Shown: positions 52,450 to 63,419 of the stretch, in pieces | Layout: each line of letters begins with the position of its first letter | Numbering within the stretch: position 1 is the first letter of the stretch | Source: Prorocentrum cordatum | Taxonomy: Eukaryota; Sar; Dinophyceae; Prorocentrales; Prorocentraceae | Assembly: GCA_963575745.1 (NCBI GenBank) | Contig: CAUYUJ010003647.1 | Location: forward strand, 57,632 to 121,631 | Reading direction: 5' to 3' | Length of the DNA: 64,000 bases | Made by a program: the position numbers and the translations under genes | Notes under the pieces: model-generated | What the model was told of the DNA's origin: nothing | Seen by the model: the letters and a program-made list of their open reading frames with translations, nothing else | Databases searched by the model: none

Positions 52450-52960
52450 GACATTCGCGCGCGCAAGACGAAATCCTTCCAAAAGCTTAGTGTTCGGAGC
52501 GATTTTAACATAAAAACATCAAAAAACCAATGGTTTTTCAACAAAAAAATGTCAAAATCTCATCCCGCGCGCTCTTGCGGATTCGTAGGAAAACCAACAC
52601 TTTTTAAACATTTCTGTCAAACGGGCTTTTGCGAGCAACTTTTTCGAACTTCTGCGACAACGGTTGCGCACCTGCCAGGGCCATCATCCCTGTCAAATAA
52701 TACCATGCGGGACACATTCGTTTTTTCTTCGCGCGCGCACGCCGAAATCTCCAAAAACCATTGGGTTCTTAAGAATTTTAGCACCGCGCATCATAAAATC
52801 ACACGAATCGCACCGTAGGTCCTCGAAAAACACCTGCACGACTTTTCAAAATTTCTGTCTCTCTCTCTGTCTCTCTGTATTATGTATTGTATGGCACAAT
52901 TGCACCATGCTGGGCACATGCGCGCCCCGAATAAGTGACCAAGTTCTGTGGGTGTGTACC
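52450..52960 (+). repeat. Dispersed CCATGCGGG repeat region
   Basis: CTGTCAAATAATACCATGCG (52690) parallels CTGTCAAATGGGGCCATGCG (45538). The region is A/T-richer than most of the window and has no gene. Confidence 0.5.
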
Positions 52961-53167
52961 CCACGCCAGTGTAGTAGCCACGGTCGTCCGCACGCCACGA
53001 AGTGAAGTGTCCCAACGTCATAGGGCGGGAAGCTGGGTTTGGGTGGTCGCGAAGAGTCGTTTGGATATTTGGTAGAGCTTGTAATGCCCCCCCACGAAGT
53101 GGGGGTATTGCCTGGTGTCGTATGAAAACCCTGGCACTGGGGAGAACACCACGCGTTCGGGTAAAAT

Positions 53168-53168
53168 G

Positions 53169-53228
<60 letters not shown>

Positions 53229-53275
53229 ATTGTTTTTGTTCTTGTTCTTGTTCTTGTTCTTGTTGTCGTTGTTGC
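53168..53275. repeat. GTT microsatellite
   Basis: GTTGTT then GTTCTT repeats. Confidence 0.95.
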
Positions 53276-53372
53276 TGCATTCTCATTCCTGAAGAAAAAA
53301 TATTGTTGATCCCCCCACCGGTGCATACTGTTTTTCTCAATCAAGGTGTGCCCCTCGACGCGCGCACATCTT

Positions 53373-54080
53373 CGAATCTTGGGATCTGGGATCTATACTA
53401 CAACGGTGACAACCGCGAGATCACCACCAACGACCAGGACAACAATCCCCAGAAGCGAAGGAGAGTCGCCACTCATCCTCTGGACAAGCTGCCGAACGAC
53501 CACGGCGAGAACGTGCCAGACATAGTTTGGGAAGGATCGACACGGCGGGTGGTCTTCATCACGGACTGCAAGCCTTTGGCCGGCGTGGTCAACAGAACCA
53601 CCGTTCTTACAGATCATCGTCCCGTCCCCATGTTCGAGCGCATCTCGTCTAACATATTCAAGGTGATACAATCTGGCTGGCGCCCAGCGCGTGACATAGA
53701 CGACATGGTCTGTTGGCAGCAACGGGCATGGAATGTTAGGGCAGACTACCTGGCCAATCACGATGGACGAGCGTAAATCGTGGTTTCAAGCCGGAGACAT
53801 ATCATCCGAGGACCTTGCGATGGCCAACCTTTTGGTTCACACAGACGGTGGCACGAGGACAGGGGCGTGTTTTGCGGCAGCATGGTGCATCGAAACCGTC
53901 GTCCGGAAGGGGGCCTACATAGTGACCACCCCGATCATAGTAGGAGGCATTTTTCTTCGCGACCCTATTTCTTCCTTCACAGCCGAGGCAATCGCTCTGG
54001 ACGAAGCTGTCCAAGCAGTGATGGCCATCACTACTGCCATTTCCAACCGGCCGTCACCACTGTGACTCAGGCCTAGAGAA
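53373..54080 (+). pseudogene. Tandem RNase H-type retroelement fragment
   Basis: The first frame (to TAA at 53776) has VVFITDCKPLAGVVN and a terminal AWNVRADYLAN, the middle and end of an RNase H-like fold (Asp strand, then N-x(2)-AD). A +1 frame continues TMDERKSWFQAG, NLLVHTDGGTR (first strand with catalytic Asp), ACFAAAWCIE and SSFTAEAIALDEAVQAV (the catalytic Glu helix), ending at TGA near 54063. So two RNase H-like domains lie end to end, broken by one shift near 53755. No RT is present, so the fragment is truncated. Such paired domains probably come from a retroelement polyprotein; its class is not determined. Confidence 0.6.
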
Positions 54081-54119
54081 AGAAAGTCTTGATGCTCAAA
54101 CTGGGCCCCTGGCCCCCGG

Positions 54120-54133
54120 GTTACAACAACAAT

Positions 54134-54165
<32 letters not shown>

Positions 54166-54175
54166 CGGTTCCCGC
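54120..54175. repeat. ACA microsatellite
   Basis: AACAACAAC run. The unit 2 equivalent at 55874 has only a few copies. Confidence 0.9.
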
Positions 54176-54419
54176 TTGAAACCTCCTCACAATTTTGCCA
54201 GGACCCCCGCTCCCGCCCGAGAATTCCTCGCATTTTATTCAGGAATCGCGCTCTCGCTTGGGACTTCTTTGCAATTTATTCAGGAATCGCTCTCCCGGCG
54301 CTCTGGAGTCGCGCTGTCGCTGGAGACTCGCTTGCCATTTACTGAAGAATAGCCTTGCGCGAGAATTTCCTGCAATTTGCCCAAGCACCGCGCTCCCGAC
54401 ACCCAGGCACCCAGGAGTT

Positions 54420-54728
54420 GCGCCCGTTGTGGCCCCATGTGCATGCCCTTCGTGGCCCCGCTGTCGCCAGTTGCGTCCCCCTCACTGTCCTACGCGGCCC
54501 AGTTGCTACCCTCAGTGGCCCCATAGTTGCTTTCTGTGGCCCCGCATTATCTGCACTTCGTGGCCCCCCCTCGTTCGCGCTCTTCGTGGCCCCATACGCA
54601 TTCCCTTCGTGGCCCCGCTGTCGTCGTTTGTGGCCTACGTCGTGCCGTTCGTGGCCCTGCTGTCGTTCTCTCTCGCTCTCGCTTTCGCTCGTCGTCGCCG
54701 TCGTCGTCGTCGTCGTCGCCGTCGTCTA

Positions 54729-54761
<33 letters not shown>

Positions 54762-55250
54762 GGTCGGTCCCCTGTCCGTCCCTCTTGGGGTCGGGTCGAC
54801 GGTCCGCGGCCGCCCCGCCGATCAGCGCTGCCGCTGGCCAAGCCGACGGTCCGCGGCCGCCCCGCCGCTGTCGCCCTTCGTTGCCCCGTCGCTGCCCTTT
54901 GTGGCCACGTTGCTGCCCTCAGTGGCCCCGTCCTTGCCTTCCGCGCCCCAACATACGTATACCCTTCGTGGCCCCCGCTCGTTCGCGCCCGTTGTGGCCC
55001 CATGTGCATGCCCTTCGTGGCCCCGCTGTCGTCGTTTGTGGCCCCCTCACTGTCCTACGTGGCCACGTTGCTGCCCTCAGTGACCCCATCGTTGTCTTCT
55101 TGTGGCCCCGCATTATCTGCCGTTCGTGGCCCCCGCTCGTTCGCGCTCTTCGTGGCCCTATACACATTCCCTTCGTGTCCCCGCTGTCGCCCTTCGCGGC
55201 CTACTTCGTGTCCTTCGTGGCCCTGCTGTCGTTCTCTCTCGCTTTCGCTC
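54420..55250 (+). repeat. CCCTTCGTGGCCCCG ~20-bp repeat array in unit 1
   Basis: Variants of CTTCGTGGCCCCGCTGTCG with TCGTCG and CGGTCCGCGGCCGCC sections. Long + frames (VAP/SFVAP type) are artefacts. Confidence 0.85.
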
Positions 55251-55539
55251 GTCGTCGCCGTCTTCGTCGTCGTCGCCGTCGTCGTCGTCGTGGTCGGTCC
55301 CCTATCAGTCCCTTTTGGGGTGAGGTCGACGGTCCGCGGCCGCCCCGCCGATCAGCGCTGCCGCTGGCCAGGCCGACGGTCCGCGGCGGCCCCGCCGCTT
55401 GCCGGGGCGCGGCCTGCAGGGAAGAAAGGTATACCCCCCAAAAGGGGTTCGATCGAAGACGAAGGGCGGGTATCGAGGGTTTGGGAAACACGCGTTACTG
55501 GACATTCGAGCATATAAGGGCGAACAGTCTTATTATTGT

Positions 55540-55735
55540 TATTACTGTTGTTATCATTACATTATTATCATTATTATTATTCTTATTATTAGTATTATGA
55601 TTATCATGATTGTTGCTGTTGTTGTTGATGTTGTTGTTGTGGTTGTGGTTGTGGTTGTGGTTGTGGATGTGGATGTGGTTGTGGTTGTGGTTGTGGTTGT
55701 TGTTGTTGTTGTTGTTGTTGTCGTTGTTGTTGTTC
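55540..55735. repeat. ATT and GTT microsatellite at the unit junction
   Basis: TTATTA repeats, then GTTGTT and GTTGTG repeats between the two units. Confidence 0.9.
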
Positions 55736-55765
55736 CGCTCATGAATAATTCGCACGGTTGATATC

Positions 55766-56951
55766 CACCACCGGTGCATACGGTTTTTTCTCAATCAGAG
55801 CGTGCCCCTCGACGCTCGCACCCTGTTTTTGACCGGGAAAGTCTTCACGCTCAAACTGTGCCCCTGGCCCCCAGGTTACAACAACAACGGCTCCCGCTTG
55901 AGACTTCCTCACAATTTAGCCAGGACCCCCGCTCCCGCCCGAGAATTCCTCGCATTTTATTCAGGAATCGCGCTCTCGCTTGGGACTTCTTTGCAATTTA
56001 TTCAGGAATCGCTTTCCTGGCGCTCTGGAGTCGCGCTGTCGCTGGAGACTCGCTTGCAATTTACTGACGAATAGCGCCCTTGCGTTGGAATTTCTTGCAA
56101 TTTGCTAAAGCGCCAGGCTCCCGACACCCAGGCACCCAGGAGTCGCGCTCACGCTTAGGACGCCCTCACAGATTACATAGGAATCGGGATCTCGCGGCCC
56201 TTCGTGGCCCCGTTGCAGCCCTTCGTGGCCCCCTAGCTTTGTTTCTTGGCTCCGTTGCAGCCCTTCGTGGCCCCCTCGCTTTGTTTCGTGGCCCCGTTGC
56301 AGCCCTTCGTGGCCTCCTCGCTGCCCGTCGTGGCCCCGTTGCAGCCCTTCGTGGCCCCCTCGCTTTGTTTCGTGGCCCCATTGCAGCCCTTCGTGGCCCC
56401 GCTGTCGCCCTTCGTGGCCCCGTTGCAGCCCTTCCCTCGCTCCCCTTCGTGGCCCCTTCGCTGCCCTTCGTGGCCCCATATATGTATGCCCTTCGTGGCC
56501 CCCGCTCGTTCGCGCCCGTGGTGGCCCCATATGCATGCCCTTCATGGCCCCGCTGTCGCCTTTCGTGGCCCCGTCGCTGCCCTTTGTGGCCACGTTGCTG
56601 CCCTCAGTGGCCCCGTCCTTGCCTTCCGCGCCCCGACATACGTATGCCCTTCGTGGCCCCCGCTTGTTCGCGCCCGTTGTGGCCCCATGTGCATGCCCTT
56701 CGTGGCCCCGCTGTCGTCGTTTGTGGCCCCCTCACTGTCTTACGTGGCCCAGTTGCTACCCTCAGTGGCCCCATCGTTGTCTTCTGTGGCCCCGCATTAT
56801 CTGCCGTTCGTGGCCCCCGCTCGTTCGCGCTCTTCGTGGCCCTATACACATTCCCTTCGTGTCCCCGCTGTCGCCCTTCGTGGCCTACTTCGTGTCCTTC
56901 GTGGCCCTGCTGTCGTTCTCTCTCGCTCTCGCTTTCGCACGTCGTCGCCGC

Positions 56952-56983
<32 letters not shown>

Positions 56984-57245
56984 ACGTCGTCGTCGTCGTG
57001 GTCGGTCCCCTATCCGTCCCTCTTGGGGTCGGTTCGACGGTCCGCGGCCGCCCCGCCGATCAGCGCTGCCGCTGGCCAGGCCGACGGTCCGCGGCCGCCC
57101 CGCCGCTTGCCGGGGCGCGGCCTGCAGGGAAGAAAGGTATACCCCCAAAAGGCGTTCGATCGAAGACGAAGAGGGCGGGTATCGAGGGTTTGGGAAATAC
57201 GCGTTATTGGACACTCGAGCAAATAAGGGTCAACAGACTCAAACT
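55766..57245 (+). mobile_element. Repeat unit 2, without RNase H
   Basis: CACCGGTGCATACGG and CCCCTCGACGCTCGCAC are followed after about 16 bp by AAAGTCTTCACGCTCAAACT and the same downstream order as unit 1, ending GGGTATCGAGGGTTTGGG at 57177. Confidence 0.7.
56190..56930 (+). repeat. CCCTTCGTGGCCCCGTTGCAG repeat array
   Basis: About 20-21-bp tandem units, most regular at 56195-56440. Confidence 0.9.
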
Positions 57246-57514
57246 GATTGGTGTTGTTGGTGTTGTTCTTGCTGTTGCTGTTGTTGTTGGTGCTGTTAGT
57301 GTTGTTGTTATTGTTGTTGTTGTTGTTGATGATGTTGATGTTGCTGTTGCTGTTCTAGTTCGGGGGCCAACAGCGCAGTTTGACCCTCGTGATTTTCCCA
57401 GATAAGAAAAAACAGGGTGCGAGCCCTAAGGGAAGCACTTCAATTGAAAGAACACATGGTCACTGGAGGGGCGGGATCAACGATACTTATTTTGGAGGAA
57501 TGAAAGTTCAACAA

Positions 57515-58072
57515 CAACAAATTATCCGGGCGAAAGCCAGCCATATGCAATTATGGGTACCGCATTAGGCAACAGCTTTAGGTGAAGTTCCCTGTGGGGC
57601 TTCGAAACGTGTGACGGGTGTGCAGAGATGAGGCGGGGCCGCCATGCAAACCTTGCCTTTGGGGCTTGCGGTGGAGCTGTCAATGGGGCCACAGTGTGAG
57701 CCCTGCCGCTGCGGCTTTCTGTGGAGCTCCCTTTGGGGCCACGAAACGTGTGAGGAGTGTGCCGAGATGGGGCGGGGCCGCCATGAGAACCCTGCCGTTG
57801 GGCCTTTCTGCGGGGCTCCCTATGGGGCCACGAGGCGTGTGAGGGGTATGCCGAAATGGGTCGGGGCCGCCATGCGAGCCTTGCCATTAGGGCCTTCGGT
57901 GGAGCTCTCTATGAGGCCACGAAACGTTAGGGGCGCATTGGAATGGGCGCGTGGAGGGTAGAAGCAGAGACAGGCTGAGGAGAGGAGGGAGGAGGCGGGA
58001 GGAAGGAGGCGGGAGAACGCGGGGCGCCATCTTTTCAAAGCGAGGACCCATCACCACAGGCTGGTTGGGAAA
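57515..58072 (+). mobile_element. Inverted-end minisatellite element, copy C
   Basis: Left AATTATCCGGGCGAAAGCCA then GCCATATGCAATTATG. Right CATCTTTTCAAAGCGAGGAC then CACAGGCTGGTTGGGAAAA. The interior has four diverged GGAGCTCCCTNTGGGGCCAC units (57580-57935). Confidence 0.65.
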
Positions 58073-58074
58073 AC

Positions 58075-58600
58075 ACGTCTCACCTTGGCGGTGGTGTAGC
58101 ATGTGCACCAGTCTGTATATACACCCTGTTTGCCAGCGCTGACCCCGCACTGCACTTATCACTTTCTCAATGCATTCCCATGTAAGTTTGTACATGAGAT
58201 GCAGCTTTCGTGGGGCAGTTTGTTTGATACCATATGTGCTGCAAGTTCTGTGGTGCAGGTTAGTTGGCGCAAGGTACGTGTGTGGTGCACTCGATGTGGC
58301 GCAGTTAGTTGCCACTGTAAGCTCATGATTTCTCAACTCCACTTCCCGCGCACTCATCCCAACTTCCCAACCGCAACTTGTTCGGCGAAGTCCAATCGAC
58401 CACGATTGCAGTTGCCGATTGCACTTGCCAGCACTTCTTTGCGGCCGCGCTGGCGCGCGAACGCCCGCGCGCAGGGCGACCAGGTGGTTTGGCACAGCTG
58501 ATGCGGCCGCGATGGCGTTTTCCGATTTGAATTGCCCAGTACGTGTCAAAGGCCGCGCTGGCGCGCGGGCACTTCAGTGCGGGTCGGTGGGTCGGGCGGG
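58075..58600. other. Gene-less stretch
   Basis: I see no gene; short unsupported open frames only. Confidence 0.45.
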
Positions 58601-58639
58601 CGCGGTACCATGACGGCGTCAGCAACGGCCGCAAATATG

Positions 58640-58860
58640 ATGATAGTACCGACGGTGGTGGCGAAGATGACAACGATTACGGTCAGTGCCAAGACGGCGC
58701 CGATGTGGGTGACGACGGTGGCGATGGTGACTATGATGGGGACGATGGTGATGATGGTGATGTTGATGATGATGGTGATGACGATGCCGATGGTGATGAT
58801 GATGGTGATGCTGATGCTGACGATGATGATGAAGATTATGACGCTGATGATTTGTGTCGG
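58640..58860. repeat. GAT/GGTGAT microsatellite
   Basis: Degenerate GATGGTGATGAT repeats. Confidence 0.9.
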
Positions 58861-59384
58861 TGATGACTGTGATTGTGTTGATGGTGGCGGCAATAACAGC
58901 GGTTGGCGATGACGATGGCGGCGGTGATGTTGTGACGCTAGTGAAGGCGATGGTGAGGAAGTGCGCGCGCGCAGACATCCGAGCATGATGGCAGATCTGT
59001 TGTTGAACGCGTTTGGGTGTGCGTCTGTTGTGGGGGGGTATTCAACGAACTGCTTCGAAAGCCTTTTAATGTCGCGTGGCCTGCAGGGTATATGGGTGAT
59101 GCGGACGTCTGCATGTGGCGCATGGTAGATCAGTGCATGTGCACTGCGTGGTGAAGTGGCAACGCAGGTTCTGAGCGAGATTGCAAAGTCCACGTGGTGC
59201 CCCATGATTTCGGCAAATGTGTGCGGGCAGCATATGTGCACGTGGTTGATGGAACACCATCGGGGTTTGAAGTGCTTGCCCCCGCATCCAAAGTGGGTAC
59301 TTTTACATTACAGGACACCCCGCGCAGGCAGTAGGGAGAGGAACTCTCTCTATCTCTCTTTCCCACATCCACGCACACGTACAC

Positions 59385-59500
59385 ACTATCATCATCACCA
59401 TCACCCTTGTCATCATCTTTATCACCATCGCCGTCATCATCAACACCACCAGCGTCGTCACCATCGCCACCACTAACGTCACCATCATCCACACAATCAT
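59385..59500. repeat. ATC/ACC microsatellite
   Basis: ATCATCACC repeats. Confidence 0.9.
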
Positions 59501-59569
59501 ATGTTCAGATCGCGCACTCAATCATGCATTCATGCATTCATCATCTCACATGCTCATTCTGAGGAGCCT

Positions 59570-60205
59570 TGGAGCGGGAGCCGCATGTGTAAGTGGATTG
59601 CGAGCATTCTCAGGCGGGAACCCATCGTAGGGCCCCCAGATCATGCTACCAACATGTGGGGATCATCCAGATCCTGTAACTGTCGTCGCACTCCGGTTCC
59701 TGAATACGGAGTCGGGAGGAATCTTCGCGCGGAAGCGTCATTTGTGAGCGAATTGTGAGGAAGGCTCATGCGGGATCCCCTCCCTATAGGGCTACCCAAA
59801 TCATGTTACCAATCCGAGGGGCTTTGAAGTCTGGTACCTGTCATTGCTCTTGGGTTCCTGAGGACGGAATGGGGATGAAGTCTCGCGCGGAAGCGTCATT
59901 CGTGAGTGAATCGTGAGGAAGTCTCAAGCGGGAGCCCCTCCCTATAGGGCCACCCAGGTCATGTTACCAATCCGAGGGGCATGCAAACCTGGTATTTGTC
60001 GTCACCTCTGGGTTTCTGAGCGGGAGCCTCATCTGTGAGCCAATGTCCAGTAGTTCTCAGGAGGGAGCCCCTCCCTGTGGGACCCCCAGGTCGACTTACC
60101 AATCCGAAGGGGTCGTCAAAATCCTATGAAAATCCTGTAACCGTCGTCTCGCTTGTGCTCGTGAGGACGGAATCAGTAGGAAGTCTGGAGCGGGAGCCTT
60201 CTCAA
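59570..60205 (+). repeat. ~157-bp tandem repeat, four copies
   Basis: Units share GCGGGAGCCCCTCCCTATAG, GGCCACCCAGGTCATG and TTACCAATCCGAGGGG, with cores near 59611, 59770, 59927 and 60061. A GTGAGGAAGTCTCAAGCGGG segment recalls the CGCGAGGAAGTCCC motif of the 51-56 kb units. Confidence 0.85.
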
Positions 60206-60309
60206 AGGAGGAGGCAACCGGAAGAGGACGCAGGTGGAGGAGACAGGAAAGGGTCGGAGCTCGAGGAAGACGGGTGGCGGAAGAGGAACATAAAAGGTTG
60301 CGCTGAGAA

Positions 60310-60380
60310 CGGAGGAGGAGGAGGAGGAGGAGAAACAGGATGAGGAAGAGGAGGAGGAGGAGGAGGAGGAGGTGGAACGG
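60310..60380. repeat. GGA microsatellite
   Basis: GAGGAG repeats. Confidence 0.95.
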
Positions 60381-60419
60381 GGGGGAGGACGGGGAGGAGG
60401 CGAACGAAGAAAATGAGGA

Positions 60420-61050
60420 TCAGGGTTCACGACGACGACCAACCAGGATGTCGAGGAACTTCAACGGCGACGCGCTTATGCTTTGGGGCGGCGACTGCGC
60501 CAAAGAAAAACTCGTACGGACACGGTTGTGATGTAAGTTGTCGTAACAGTGGTAGTCCGTGCGGCACGGTATGTCCGAAGACCGCCGAGATCAATTGTTG
60601 TTTTCACTTGCAGTGGCGTCGCGTGGGCTGGGCTGCCTGCCCGTTCGGAGTGTCCTGGGCTGCCTTCCGGGACCCACTCCAGCCACAGCCAGTTCCAGAG
60701 ATTCCGAGTTGTCTTCTGGTGTCGGGACTGTGGTGGCATTGCTTCGGCTTCGTTCCAGCAGTGTCTCCAAGGTCTGCACGAGGCGGATTTCGGATCACGG
60801 ATTGCGAGTTTTGAAAGGTCTGGGAGTGAGGAAGCTTCCGAGAGACATCACGGCCTGGCCCGAGCCTGATCCTCAGATGGAGCCCCCGTCTTGATATGCT
60901 GATTGCATTTTTTGGGGGGGGGGGGGCCCTGACGCGGCCAGCGGTTGAGTGATGGAAGCTCAGTTGGCTGGAGACAAACATCTGATGCCCCTCCCCGGAA
61001 ATGTTATCAGGGGCGTCGCAATGTGGGCCACGCCCTTCAGGTACGGAAAG
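60420..61050. other. Stretch without a recognised gene
   Basis: Overlapping short open frames, none supported by composition or splice context; a G homopolymer at 60913. Confidence 0.4.
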
Positions 61051-61059
61051 GGCAAAGGG

Positions 61060-61065
61060 CAAGGG

Positions 61066-61097
<32 letters not shown>

Positions 61098-61275
61098 GGA
61101 GGAGGAGGAGGAGAGGAGGAAGAGGAGGAGGAGGAGGAGGAGGAGGAGGAGGTGGAGGACGGGCATCATGAGGATTACGTGTGCGAGGAAGGGGAGCAGG
61201 AGGAGGAGGAGGAGGAGGAGGAGGAAAAGGGGGATCAAGAGAATGAGGAGGAGGAGGAGGAGAAGAAGGATGAGG
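61060..61275. repeat. GGA microsatellite
   Basis: GAGGAGGAAGAG repeats. Confidence 0.95.
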
Positions 61276-61545
61276 GGGGGAACAGGGGGGGGATTTGGTG
61301 GATGGTGGGTGGGATCCAGATGCGAAGGAGTAGGATTATGGGGAACGGGGTGGATGAGGTGGTAGTGTTGATGAGGAGGAGGACCAACATGAGGATGATG
61401 AGGACGAGAACGAAGAGGACGACGAGGAGGAGGGGGGAATTGGGGAGGGAGAGACACGTCGGGCCAGGGGCCAAGCAGCAGGAGCAAGACAGGGCCGTCT
61501 TAGGGGTTGCTCAGTCCTCTGCAGGTCGGGGTACGTCGCCCTGAG

Positions 61546-61672
61546 AAGCGTGAAGATAACCGCGCTTCGCGCGTCACGGCCCGGGCGGGGAAGGCAGGCC
61601 TCTCCAGCGGGGCGCGGCGAGAGCGCGAAGGCAACCGCGGTTCGCACGGCGCGGGGCGCGTGTGCGTTGCCT
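61546..61672 (+). mobile_element. GCGCGAAG-family repeat copy
   Basis: GCGTGAAGATAACCGCGC, TTCGCGCGTCACGGCC, GCAGGCCTCTCCAGCGG and GAGAGCGCGAAGGCAACCG match the family; the ends are less clear. Confidence 0.6.
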
Positions 61673-61879
61673 TTTAGTTGATGGCGGTCGCGAATGAGGG
61701 ATCATTTTGTTGGAGGGTCGTTGGATGGGTGGGGTTTGGAAGGCAATTAAAGCCCGACATGACTAGTCCCTCTCTCTCTTTTCAAAGTTCCCACGATTGT
61801 CTCTATTCCTTCCGTCCTTCCTTCCACCCCTTCCACTCCCGCCCCCCCATCCTTCCTCCCCTTTACTTCCCATCAGCCT

Positions 61880-62310
61880 CCTCCAGTCAAGGAAGGAATG
61901 TAGGAGGAGGAGGAGGAGGAGGAGGAGGAGGAGGAGGGAGGAAAGGGGGGAGGGGAGGGAGGGGAAGGAGAGAGGGGAGGGGAGGGAGCAAGAAAAAGGA
62001 AATGGGAGGGGAGGGGGGGAAAGGACGGGGAGGCGGACGAGTGCGTAGAAGTGAGGGGAACGAGGCGGAGAGGACGGCAGAGGGAGTTGGGGGGCGGGAG
62101 GTGGTGATGGGAGGACGAGGGAGGAGGGAGGAGGGAATGGGTGGCGGAGGATTCGGAGTATCAGGCCGAGGGGTAGGGGACGGAGAAGAAGGGCTGGCGG
62201 AGGAGGCGGAGGATGAGGGAGGGAGGGAGGGAAGAATATGGGAAAGGGAGAGATTTGGAGGAACGAGGAACGGGAGGAGGAAGAGGATGAGGAGGAGGAG
62301 GAGGGAGGAC
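61880..62310. repeat. Purine-rich GGA/GGGA tract
   Basis: GGAGGA and GGGAGGG repeats of mixed period. Arg/Gly or Pro/Leu/Ser frames are artefacts. Confidence 0.85.
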
Positions 62311-62439
62311 CAGTGTAAACACAACAACGATGTTGCAATACACCCTCCCTCCAAGTTCCCTCTTCATAGGCCCCTACACGGAGTCATTTTCATTGAGGGA
62401 AGTGTCCCGTTGGAAAACAAGCGTTTAACTATTCGGGTT

Positions 62440-62590
62440 GTGCCAGAGCACCATTCTTGGGACATCAACGCCGCGAATCACCGTCACTGTTGGGTCTTGA
62501 CGATCTTGCATCGTGTCAGAACATTCCTGGGACTGCAACGCCACGAATCACCGTGATCGTTGCGCCCTGGCATTCCGATATCATGCTGGA
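62440..62590 (+). repeat. ~71-bp duplication
   Basis: TTGGGACATCAACGCCGCGA and TGGGACTGCAACGCCACGAA, each followed by ATCACCGT and GTTG, about 71 bp apart. Confidence 0.7.
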
Positions 62591-62639
62591 GCGCCATTTC
62601 TCGGACGTTAACCATGAGAATCTTTGAATCTGCTGGAAA

Positions 62640-62998
62640 CTCGGAAAACGAATGAGCGCGGTGCTAAGGTGAGAGCCACATTTAGACAAACAACTGCCCT
62701 CCAGTGAAACTGCTGCCATGCTTCAAAACGAATGTGCGCGGTGGCAAGGCGAGAGCCACAGTTTGAAAAGGAACCGCCCTCCATCCGTGAAACGCTTGCA
62801 AACTTTGAAAACAAATGTGCGCGGCGCTAAGGCGAGAGCCACATTTTGAAAAGGAATCGCCCTCCATCCGCAAAATTCTTGCAAACTTTTAGGGCGAATG
62901 TGCGCGGCGGCAAGGCGAGAGCCACGTTTTGAAAACAGTCCGAGAGTCACATTGAAAAACAGGCCGCCCTACATCCGTGAAATTCTTGCAGCTTCTAA
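62640..62998 (+). repeat. 80-84-bp tandem repeat, four to five copies
   Basis: Units share AATGTGCGCGGCGCTAAGGC then GAGAGCCACATTTTGAAA and CCGCCCTCCATCCG. Starts near 62644, 62724, 62807 and 62891. Confidence 0.9.
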
Positions 62999-63104
62999 GC
63001 GTCAGTATCGTAAATAGTGCGGAAGTCTCAGGCGAAACGCTTGGCCCGCCTTTTCGACCGGCCTCGGGGTGCGACAGGGAGGAGCGATTTGTAAGGAGAA
63101 GGGA

Positions 63105-63260
63105 TGAAAGAGGAGGAGGAGGAGGAGAAGGAGGAGGAGGAGGAGGAGCAGGAGCAGGAGGAGCAGGAGGAGCAGGAAGAGGAGGGGGGAGGGGCAGGGA
63201 GGAGTTGGAGGAAGAGGAGGAAGAGGAGGAGGAGGAGGAGGAGGAGGAGGAGGGTGGATT
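63105..63260. repeat. GGA microsatellite
   Basis: GAGGAG with GAGCAG variants. Confidence 0.95.
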
Positions 63261-63419
63261 GGTGGGTGCGAGAGTGTCAATCCTCTGTCGCCAAGGTCAA
63301 GCTGTGCTCTCCGGCGAGGGTGCCGTTTGTGTCTGCCACCCAGCTTCCAGATCGGGCATCATGGGCGGCCAGCCGCGGCGTCCATTGATCGATGGCCAAT
63401 TCTTCTTCCTCCTCCCGCC

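Larger units (their letters stand above)
53311..55525 (+). mobile_element. Repeat unit 1, with RNase H insertion
   Basis: Starts CACCGGTGCATACTG and CCCCTCGACGCGCGCAC, then carries an RNase H-type pseudogene, resumes at AAAGTCTTGATGCTCAAACT, and continues through CGCGCTCTCGCTTGGGACTT repeats, CCCTTCGTGGCCCCG repeats and a TCGTCG run to GGGTATCGAGGGTTTGGG and GGGCGAACAG. Unit 2 repeats the same order without the pseudogene. Confidence 0.7.

Noticed and set aside
54195-57405. Frames of 240-440 codons with FVAP-like repeats
   Set aside because: They follow the ~20-bp CTTCGTGGCCCCG repeat array and TCGTCG runs; several overlapping frames are equally open.
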